Source of the DNA: Mytilus edulis
Lineage: Eukaryota; Mollusca; Bivalvia; Mytilida; Mytilidae
Reading direction: 5' to 3'
NCBI RefSeq assembly: GCF_963676685.1
Contig: NC_092357.1
Location: 16,791,607 to 16,855,606 of the forward strand
Length of the DNA: 64,000 bases
Below are positions 35,428 to 45,400 of this stretch, in pieces (the stretch's first letter is position 1; each line of letters begins with the position of its first letter). A program made the position numbers and the translations under genes. Below the pieces are notes generated by a model. That model was given only the letters and a program-made list of their open reading frames with translations. It was not told the origin of the DNA and did no database searches.

Positions 35428-36461
35428 GTGGAACTGTCGATATAACTTCAAACGAAGTATTAGGGTCCGGGCAATTAAAGGAAATACACAGCGCCTCTGG
35501 TGGTCCATGGGGAGGTAATACTATCAATGAAGGAATATGGAAACTTTTGCGAGGAATATTTGGTGAAAGTACAGTAACAAAGTTCATTGACGAAAACCGG
35601 GACGATTACCTCGAACTAGCGAGAACAGTTGAGTTGAAAAAGCGAACTGTGACATCTAATAACAAAGTAACAATTGAGATTCCAAGGTCATTAATGTTAG
35701 AAGCTAAAAAGACAAACCCTGGCATCATTGCTGAGGAATTTAAGGATCGGGTAAAGCTAGTAACAAACAAACTTCAAGTTCTCCCTGGTGTTTTGCCGCA
35801 AATTTTCAAAGAAGGAATTGACACAGTCAGCAAATATGTTCAAGATTTATTGGACCAACCAGAAACAAAAGGAGTTTCAACTATCCTTTTAGTTGGTGGA
35901 TACGCAGCATGTGACCTTCTCAAAGATGCAATGAAAACAAAGTTTAGTAATCTTACCGTCATATGTCCTCTTGATCCGGATGTAGTTGTTTTGAAGGGAG
36001 CAGTTATTATGGGCCATATGGAAACACCTATCGTTGGTAGAATTGCTAAGTGTCACTACGGGATAGCAATTCTTGTTGGTGTTGACAAACAGAATATGTA
36101 CCAATGCTTTGACCGGTCTTTCAAACCTTTGACCTCGACTGAGGAAGAGTTCCATACGATAATAAAAAAAGGTCAACCTATCCATGTAAACGAGGTAGTA
36201 ACCGAGTACGATTTTCCGATAACGTTCGAACAAGATGAAGCTTTTATACGGATTTACGCATCAGATGATACAAAACCACCGAAAATTATATCGAAGAATA
36301 ACTGTAGGGAAATAGGTCACATCCGTATCAAGTTACCAAAATTTAGAAGGGAAACACGTCTTAAGATAGGTATATCAAATAGTGAAACGGAGTTCAAAGT
36401 TGTGGCTAGGGATGAGCATACGGGGAAATGCTTTGCAGGAGTTTGCAGATTTCTAAATTAA
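35428..36461 (+). pseudogene. HSPA12: HSPA12-like terminal exon, 5' exons not found
   Basis: This single large exon is preceded by a usable acceptor (TTTTTTTCTTTGAG|GT). It encodes about 344 residues of an Hsp70-superfamily protein of the HSPA12 type and ends at a TAA. Visible motifs are GTVDITS (second half of phosphate-2), ASGGPWGGNTI near residue 24, and ILLVGGYAACDLLKDAM (adenosine/phosphate loop) near residue 152. It is about three quarters identical by eye to the last exon of the downstream paralogue (52932-53935), with a ~10-residue longer loop at KQNMYQCFDRSFK. The frame has no stop, so selection may have acted until recently. The exons for phosphate-1, and any partner like those at 49598-51955, are not seen upstream; instead the palindrome ends 322 bp away. 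Truncated duplicate is most likely; exons outside the window remain possible. Confidence 0.8.
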
Positions 36462-36527
36462 ACTATGTGACATGAGGAAGTAACTAAAATTTTGATTGTA
36501 CAGTATAGGCAGCGGCTTTTACTTTCA

Positions 36528-36533
36528 AATAAA
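36528..36533 (+). promoter_or_regulatory. polyadenylation signal after HSPA12-like exon
   Basis: AATAAA lies 67 bp after the stop codon at 36461. The word TTTTCAAATAAATG (here CTTTCAAATAAATG) is also found 85 bp after the stop of the intact paralogue, consistent with shared ancestry of the 3' UTR. Confidence 0.6.
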
Positions 36534-36724
36534 TGATATTTTGATAGGATTTGTTTATCAATAATTATACAAAATTTCAAATACTGAAGTTATTCCAATT
36601 TAAGAACCAGTGTCTCGTTGTCAATTTTTGTTTCGGCTATCTATTATTTGTTTTGCTTTCGACTTATACTCCTTTATTGCATTCGGTTGGTTCTTCTCTC
36701 TCTCATTGATTGTGAATTATATAT

Positions 36725-36865
36725 TGTAAATAAACTCATCATAGATACCAGGACTAAATTTTGTATTTATGCCAGACGCGCGTTTCGTCTACAAAAGACT
36801 CATCAATGACGCTCGAATCTAAAAAAGTTAAAAAGGCCAAACAAAGTACGAAGTTGAAGAGCTGT
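36725..36865 (+). repeat. dispersed repeat family D
   Basis: It has AATAAACTCATCATAGATAC, ATGCCAGACGCGCGTTTCGT, CTACAAAAGACTCATCAATG and AAAGTACGAAGTTGAAGAGC. A copy in the same orientation lies at a similar distance (about 240-265 bp) after the stop of the intact paralogue (54175), so it may predate the gene duplication. Confidence 0.75.
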
Positions 36866-37474
36866 AAATAACGCGCTTCTTATAACGATATGTAAATATA
36901 GATGATAATGATATGAATCTTAATGGTGCCACTTTCAGAGATTTCTTGGTTTTACAGACATTTTACGTTTCAAAACGGGACATACTTGTTTAAAGGATAA
37001 GAAGTAAAAGCTGCTATATTAATGACAGAACAAAGATAATCTTGATGTATTATACAAAAACATTTCTTTTGGAAATTGTTAATATTAATATTTCATTCTT
37101 ACCACCTCTAGTATAGGTAGTTTCACAACAACTCTGAATTTCGATTTTGCCTACATACACAATCAATGTTAACATAGAATAAAGAGACACGACAGGATTG
37201 TCAATGAGACAACTATCAAAATGATTTTAAAAATAATGAATTGAAACAGCTATAAGTCAAGGCATTCGACAATGAGCAAAACTAATATCGTCCTGCCTTA
37301 ACAGGACAAACAGCGTTTTAAGTAAGAAAAAACATTTGATTAACGACAAAACAATAAACGAAATACATATATGACAGGTTTTAAACAACGACAACCACTT
37401 GTATACAGCCTACTTGCTAAGGACATACATTTAGTATTTTTCGGATTTGTTATCACATAAGCAATACGACGGGT
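36866..37474. other. non-genic stretch with a family C trace
   Basis: A diverged family C copy lies at about 37190-37300 (CAATGAGACAACTATCAAAA ... GGCATTCGACAATGAGC). I see no gene. Confidence 0.5.
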
Positions 37475-37715
37475 GCCACATGTGGAGCAGAATCTGCTTA
37501 CCCTTCTGGAGCACCTGAGATCACCCCTAGTTTTTGGTTGGGTTCGTGTTGCTTATTCTTTAGTTCTCTTTTTTTTGTGTCATGTGTACTATTGTTTGTC
37601 TGTTTGTATTTTTTCATTTTTAGCCATGGCGTTGTCTGTTCATTTTCGATTTATGAGTTTTACTGTCCCTCTGGTATCTTTCGTCCCTCTTTTAAATGAG
37701 GGTTTGCATCTCATT
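37475..37715 (+). repeat. dispersed repeat family A
   Basis: It has AATCTGCTTACCCTTCTGGA, CACCCCTAGTTTTTGGTTGG, GTTCGTGTTGCTTATTC, TTAGCCATGGCGTTGTCTG and CCCTCTGGTATCTTTCGTCC. Other copies are at 8775-8910 (+), 10495-10660 (-), 38390-38545 (+), 45205-45445 (-) and about 48000-48125 (+, poor). The plus frame at 37473-37718 is a translation of it. From memory this family is very abundant in mussels. Confidence 0.75.
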
Positions 37716-38389
37716 TAATCAAGTAAACTTGATATTAAAAATGCCACCGGACATTGAATTTCTGTTTCATATCTTTAACTTTTTATTGATTGTGACACAT
37801 AAGTTCAAAGCAGAAACATACATTCTGTTCTTCGTAGAACATTAATATATCTGCATATCATACTTCATACGTTTATCTCGTGGATTTTCACCCTCAACGG
37901 ACTTCGTTTACATAACTGTTCTCCTTACAGAAATTAACATTGCTTCAAAAGAGTTATTTACAAGCATGTTCGAAATAGCATTGCGTCTAATGTATGTAAG
38001 TATGATGATATGATACGAACATAACACAGGCTTGGTAATATACTGGCACGCTTTGTTGGAATTTCAAGGTGATAGTTCACTGGGTAACAATCCATATAGA
38101 GATTGTTGATAAAAGAGGAACACTAACTTACAAAGTGCACTGAAAATTTATGAAAAAATGTGTTCATGTGTTTAGTTGACACAACATCGAATGAGCGTTA
38201 AGTTTAAGTATATATCAATTGAAATAAGCTGTCATAAAATAATATTTCATAGCTGGCTTGAATATATTTCGTGTCAAAAAAACGTTTGATCTGCGAACAT
38301 TTATCTTAAGTCGGAAAATTAAATATGTGCATCGATTTCTGTTGAAATGTGATTTCCAAAATATCCTTTTGAGTAATTAGTGCGGTTCG

Positions 38390-38545
38390 TATTGCTCAGT
38401 CTTTAGTTTTCTATCTTGTGTTTGTGAACTATTGTTTGTCTGTTTGTCTTTTCTTTTTTAGCCATACTGTTGTCAGTTGATTTTTGATATATGAGTTTGA
38501 ATGCCCCCCCCCTGGTATCTTTCACCCCTCTTTAAGTAATATTTG
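38390..38545 (+). repeat. dispersed repeat family A
   Basis: It has GTGCGGTTCGTATTGCTCAG, CTATTGTTTGTCTGTTTGTC, TTAGCCATACTGTTGTCAG and CCCTGGTATCTTTCACCCCT. It lacks the first ~50 bp of the 37475 copy. Confidence 0.7.
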
Positions 38546-41500
38546 CACCTTTTTTAAAAAAGATTATACTACGAATCGATATTTAAATGCAAGATATAAA
38601 TGATCAGATTTATAAAGTTGAAAGTTATGTATTTGCACATTACATTTCGGATTTAATATTTGCGGAAATGATTTAAATGAAACTTTATACTACTTTATTG
38701 ATACAATGTGTTAAACAAATAATATTGGTGAAATCGAAATATATACACATTAAACCACATACTGGAATATCGTAAAATCTTAGCCCAAATTAAGAAGTAG
38801 TTAAATTCCTGTTTGACGTTAAGCAAAAACTAACAGGTAATATTGTCTCCTGATAAGAAAATCAAAAAAATTATCAAAACAATAAAAAAAAAATGAAATT
38901 TCAGAAATCAACAGGCACATTTATATCACTCGTAGAACTCCTTTTCACTTTATATGCCAGTTATAATAAGTACGAATGAAATAATTTCTTGGACCATGCA
39001 CGTTATATTGCCTCGGTGCTCTCTTCGTTATATGTACGTTTCAGTTGGGGAGATTTTAGGATCGACCATAGACGGCGTTGAACAAACACACATGAAAATA
39101 CTTGTTCTTATCTGCTAAGTCGACATTAAGGAGTTAAATCATGAACTGGTCAGCCAATATTATGAATAATGTGTCAGGCTGGGTTGGCGCATATTCCAAA
39201 CAGTGAATTATGGGTAACAAATTTTAGATGAAATATTGTTATTTCCAAAAATGGTTTTTGATAAATATCTGTAAAATCTGAACGAGAGACACAATTTTAA
39301 ATTCCACTAAAAATTAGGTTGACCTGAAAATGTTGAACCGATTGCTTAAACTGAGGTGGGTGATAAAGGATAAAAAAAGCAGTGAGAACAAATATTATAG
39401 ACGCGTGAACTGTTACATGTCTTTATTTAAAATTGTGTATATATTGATAGGATTTTTCCTATTACATAATTTGAATTTAATCTATGCGAAACAAATGATG
39501 TTGAATATCAATAAAAGTATCAAAATATATCAAAATTGAGAATGAGAATGGGTATTGTGTCAAAGAGGCAACCCAAGTTGAAAACAGAGTTTAAAACAAC
39601 ACAGGAGCAACAATAGATCTGATATACAGCGACTAAAATCCCGCACTCGGAGGAGGGCTTCAGCTGACCCCTGAACAAAACTGAATACTAGTTCAGTGAA
39701 AATGCACGTCACATTAAACTCCGAAAAAATATAATTGAACTAAAATTATAAAGCATACAAGTCTTACAAACGCAATAGGACCCTGACGTGAAACAGGCGC
39801 ACACATATTGTGGTGGGGTGAGGATGGGGGGGGGGGGGGGGGGTGTAGGGGTAAGGGTATAACATTTTTTTATAAGATCTCAACCCTCTTCATATACCTC
39901 TAGTCAATGTAGAATACCACTATTTGTCTTTAATCATGTTTATATTAGTTATACGTCCTTGTGTTTATATATAAGAAAACATATCTGCATTTATTATACT
40001 GCTTGTCACATTAATGAAAATTTCTGTAATTTTAAATAAGCTATGACTGATTGAATACTGACAAAAGTATGAAAACAATTTTTTATGGCAATTTAAAAAA
40101 CTGCTTAGTACAAATAAACGGAATAAATAAATATGTTCTTTTAAAACATTTATCGAAAGATCTCAAGAGTTTTGATAAAAGTGTCGCTGATTACTTGAAG
40201 TCCAGTTATTTTATTTGGACCAATATCTACCTTTGTTTTTTTTGCAACATGAATGATTTAAAACAAATTATGTCTACTTCCATCATGCAAACAAAAACAG
40301 TCCAGAGTATTAATTTGATTTACTCTGAACTTTGATTAAAGAATTATTGATGAATAAATAAGTAGCTGATACAAAGTAGAGGAATTACAATTTTCAAAAC
40401 ATTAAAAGCATTATGCTGAAATTGGTTGAAAGTAAAACAGTCTACTATTTAACTCTTGTGGTGCACATGACCTCAGAAGTATTTACGTCATTCCCCAATT
40501 ACATTGTTGGACGCTTTATGGGTCGTCTGAACGTTAGATTTAAACATACCTAACTTGTAACAAAGGTAAAGAAGTATTGTTAAATTTTCTGAAATGTGTA
40601 TTTATTCATACACGGGTGAATTTAAATATAATTTAGAGGACTGAACTATTTACATTATTCAGCTTTTATTATTTCAAAATGCATGGTATTTTTACGGTGA
40701 AATATATGATAGGTGAGATCATTATATTAATAGTTCATGAACACATTCCCGCCCTTTTTGGGTTTGGAACTTTTTATAAATCAGTCTTGAAAATCGAAAA
40801 AGAAATGAACGTTACGTTACAGTAGTCCTTTTAGATACAGATAAATGTTATAATTTTCATTTTAGAAAAAAAAAACAGACACAATTAATAAGAATAAACA
40901 CTAGATGTTTTTTGTTCGATCGAAACGTTTTTAAAGGTTTATCTTTATTAGGATCGTCCAAACATTGCAAAATCAGACTATTTACAAAATATATATGCAA
41001 AATCAGACTATTTACAATATGTGAACTGTTTTATATTGACACTGTATTCAATAGTCACCAGGTCATGTTTAAGTTATCATAATTGTCCAAAGGACAAAGG
41101 TTATGTAAAAGACACATAAAAAATGAAAAGATTTTTAAAACAGTAATCCGGAGCTACATTTTTTTTTAGCTAGTCGAACTTACAAAAATGTTCGAGTACA
41201 TTGAGTCAAGTACATCTACCAGAGACCGAGACAAGTAAACTTTACTGGATTTAAAAGTAGTTCAGCATGATTAGGTAACTGACACAAACTATGTACATTA
41301 AAATTTCCGATAGTCATAAGCTGAAATGTTGTAATGATCTCATTAACTTTATTTACAAACGCTAACAATAAAATAATAGAAGTACGACTTTGACTGTAAA
41401 TGATGTTAGAATTTTCAATTAAAGCTGAGTACCATTTATGTCATTCGACTTTCATAGTGATGGCTGCTTTGTCGGCCGGAAGGAAATAAAATGCAAAAGA

Positions 41501-42493
41501 ATACAAAAAAACTTTACATGCTATAAAACCAAAACGGAACCTTTAAGGATTTGATAAAAATAAGGCAAAAATATTTTTGTCTCCACACTAAAATACATGT
41601 TGATTTTTTTACGATGATCAAAAGACAGTTCATTGACTGAAGTTACAATCTATTTCAACATTTAAATCCAAACAACCTACTTTGAAGGTTAGCTAGTGAT
41701 TTTAATTTTCTGAAAACATGACCATTTAAAACTAGGTGAATTTAAATAGTATATCGAGGGCATGAAATACACGTTGTTCAAATCATTTTGTTTCATACTT
41801 CAATTTATTTGCACGCTACAGTGAAAATAAGGTAAGACTATCTTTACTTCTATTTAAGAAAGATTTTAGTACTTTTTATTATTTAGAATAATTATAACCG
41901 GTGTAGAAAGAAATTACCATTGTCATGATTGTGTAGTCTTTCCATTCAAGATTTCAAAAGACACGCCAAGTAAATCATGTAAATGAAAATACGATATTTT
42001 ATGCGCCCGAAGCTCTTTTCTCAGTAAACGTTTAAGAACTCTTAAACCTAAACATTTGAATGCATTATTTTGTCGTCCTTAAATACATAGAATATAAGGG
42101 AGCTAAATACATAAATGTAAACATTAATTTAAGAGTTTCAATTATGCTAAACTTTCGGCGTCTATCATCAACTTATTTGGAAAATCTGTTTCTTGATATT
42201 TCAACCAATGAGCGATAACTTTAACAAACTCGAAGCCGTTTTACTACTTTACTTAGCTTGATAATATATAATATGCAATATTTGCGTATGTCTTGGGAAA
42301 AAATTAGAAAATTTGTTTAGGAACATAAAAGCAAAACTTATACGTCTAATTTGTTTGTAATGACATAAAAGAGAAAAGAGGTTTTGTATTGGGATAAAGG
42401 CAAGATCAAGTGTGAAGATGTATCAATATAATGTTAAGCTGAAACTATATCCATTTTATTCTAGATTTTTATTAAAAGCAATTTTGTTTTGAG
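38546..42493. other. intergenic stretch upstream of the PH-domain gene
   Basis: It contains a family B repeat (39545-39935) with a run of 18 G at 39826-39843. I see no conserved exon. Open frames at 39330-39539 and 40051-40335 (the latter only from a TTG) show no motif. Any promoter or 5' untranslated exon of the PH gene should lie here; an acceptor-like CCATTTTATTCTAG at about 42450-42465 hints at an upstream non-coding exon. Confidence 0.5.
39545..39935 (+). repeat. dispersed repeat family B with G18 run
   Basis: It has TTGTGTCAAAGAGGCAACCC, GGCTTCAGCTGACCCCTGAA, GACCCTGACGTGAAACAGGC and ATACCTCTAGTCAATGTAGA, shared in order with 51000-51330. An 18-G run (39826-39843) interrupts it where the other copy reads GCGGGGTTAAACG. 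Confidence 0.7.
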
Positions 42494-45400
42494 ATGAGTA
42501 TGGAAGGAATATTAAAGAGGAAGATATCAATATTTAGAGTTATCAAGACAGATGGTTTATCTTGACGGAAGATGGATTAATGAGACAACATGATGTAAGT
42601 ATATCATTAAATTCTTATCAATGAAGAATCCATGTTTGATTCGTTTGGCTAAAGAGTGTAATGAATATTATTGTTTTACGAGCATTTGTATCATTTATTT
42701 TTACCCATTAGTAAAAAGTGTACCACAAATACTTAATTTTATAATAAATTCAAATTGGGAAAGTCCATATTAAACAACAAAAGCAAACGTTTCAACATAC
42801 GGAACGAGTGTAAAACAACTGTTACATTTCTGACTCGGTACAGTCATTTTCCAAAGAAAGTTCTTGGTGAAACTTGTACTGCAGGTTATCTAAACCTCCC
42901 ACTTGTACGACAATTGTTTATAGTTTCGTTATATTGACAAAAGTAGATGAGCAATGTATTTTTATTTTCAACTGACATTTTTATTACAACATTATCTGAA
43001 AAGTCAGTCATGTGTCAAATCACGTGCTATTTAACGAAATCCTTTAAAGTTAATTAATTACTGTTTAGAATTTTTTTTTCCAGACAAGTCAATGTAATGG
43101 TGGTGTAAACAGGTACATACCAACTTCTTCTGAGTCTTATTTGACTGCAAGCAAATTGTCTGGGCAATAACGAATTTAACCCATTGGATAAATAAACCAA
43201 ATGACCGAAAAACTGAAAAGGAAAACCCGGTTCAGATAAGGATTGGTTTACGAATGAAAAGTAGTTTCATTTAAACAATAATATTGATTGACATAATCAA
43301 ATTGCGTAGTCTGATATAACATCTTCAGTTAAATGTAGCGTAATATTATTGTAAAGTGTGATAAACTGGATGTTTCTGTATGGCCCTGTTAGAGATTCAA
43401 GGTAGCTGTATTGGACCCGAGACTCAACAAACCGAGGACCAATACAGAAAAAGCTTTGATTTAAATAAGAAATTTACAGTGAAATATACCGAAATACATA
43501 TCTGTACTTGTCTTTTCGTAGTTTCTGTGGATGTGGTGTCAACATTGATGTAATTCATATTTTTAACTAAGTAATTAATCTGATGCTATTACATTCCATT
43601 TTATCCAACAAATATACACTGGAATGAATAAATCAGACCGTTCTTACTATTGCATTTTTTGCGTTTGATGATCATTATCAATGAAAATGAAACAGTGAAA
43701 ATTATATTTCTATTTCGAAACGTTACAAAACACGGAACATCTTTATAACTTTTTTGTGTTATTCAAACGTTTTTATGCTCAATAAATGATATCAATATAT
43801 TGTATGCATAACAATACGTCTTATTACTACACTTCGGCGGACGTGAACGTCGTATTAGACAATTGAAAAATACGGCTTTTTCGTATTTGCTGGTCCGAAA
43901 AGCGTTATTAAATCTTGATTTTATCAACAGCTGAACATCATCAGTATTGTACATACTGATGTCCTCATACATTTGTATATAACTTAAAAAAAACCAATGA
44001 TACTAATTAGATGACTGTATGCTTGATATACCGATATTGATAATATCATTTATAACTTATTGTTTTAGAAAAAGCCCAGCAATGCATCACAGGTAGCTAA
44101 ATGGGAAATGAATATCATGGTAAGGATCGGAATGGGTTAAAACACTCTAATTGTATATTACACCTTTTAAGGATACACAGAACATTCGCTATATTTCAAG
44201 GAGAAGAAATTTTCTTTGCAAATGCGGGTCGGCTTATTTTCATTCATGGAATCATCCAAATGATCGGCATAACAAAAATATTAAAGAACAAGTTGAAACA
44301 TAGAGTGAAAAAAGATCAAACCCGCTACAAAACATTATGAACAGATTAGGCATTTCCTGTATGCAAGAATTATCAATCAGTGTATTATGTAGGGTATTTA
44401 AATAATAAAAGCTTCACAGTGACTTTTCATAAAGAACTTATAAATATAATATAAGAAAGATTCACCGAAAACTAATGGAAGCAAGAAAAATAATTTAAGC
44501 ACATTCAATAAAATATTTTTTAACTTCTTTAGTAGATTTGTAACTTGTTTTTGTATTTCATTTTCTCTAACAGCTCGCAGATATTGACAAGAAAAAAGAC
44601 GGACTACGTTTCAACATAACTTCAAATAATGGGCAAATCATAAAGTTGAAAGGTAAAACGAAATAAAAGGAATAGTTATTTAACCTCTGTATCAAATCAA
44701 GCACCAGAGGAGTGAATTTGATTTCCTGCAAGTAAGGTGTGTGAACAGCAACAAAATCGAATGCAATATAACTTTAAAACACAACAGTTGAAATCAAATA
44801 CTATCATCTTCAATAATGAGCATAAACTATACAATTCCACATGAAAAACCAACTACATAAGTTATACTTCAACAAAAACGAAGCGAAACGATATGACGGA
44901 TATCATTATCGAGCTTGAGACAGAATCATATTGAATGTGGAAGAGTAAAAGATGTTTTGAGCGCTGTACACAGAACACAACTTCTTTCTTAATTGGAAAT
45001 GAACAGCATGGTCAGAACTTTATAACTAATCCTTAATTTGAAGTGTCGGGTATGATATTTATTAACATAGTTCTGCTCTTTACATAATGAAATAATTACT
45101 GCTTAAGTATATTTAGTGTCATATAAAACAAACATTTAAATGAATAGATTTGTGTTTTGTATTTTTGTATTTCCTTCAAATTGATCTGATAGACAAAACG
45201 TCATAGAAGAGGGGCGAATGATATCAGAGGAAAAGTCAACTCATAGATCGAAAATAAACTGACAACGCCATGGCTAACAAAAATACAAACAGACAAATAT
45301 TATTACACAAGACACACCTTAAAAATAAAAGACTAAACAATACGAACCCCACAAAAAACTGGGGGCGATATCAGGTGCTTCAGAAGGTTAAGCAGACATT

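Noticed and set aside
40051-40335. 94-codon plus-strand frame before the PH gene
   Set aside because: It starts only at TTG, is of low complexity (Lys/Asn/Ile rich) and has no motif or splice support.
43406-43446. Imperfect inverted repeat CTGTATTGGACCCGAG ... CCGAGGACCAATACAG
   Set aside because: It is a short stem with mismatches in an intron, with no further evidence for a regulatory or RNA role.
44101-44340. 79-codon plus-strand frame within PH intron 1
   Set aside because: There is no recognisable domain and no match to the phases of the flanking exons; chance open frame is likelier.
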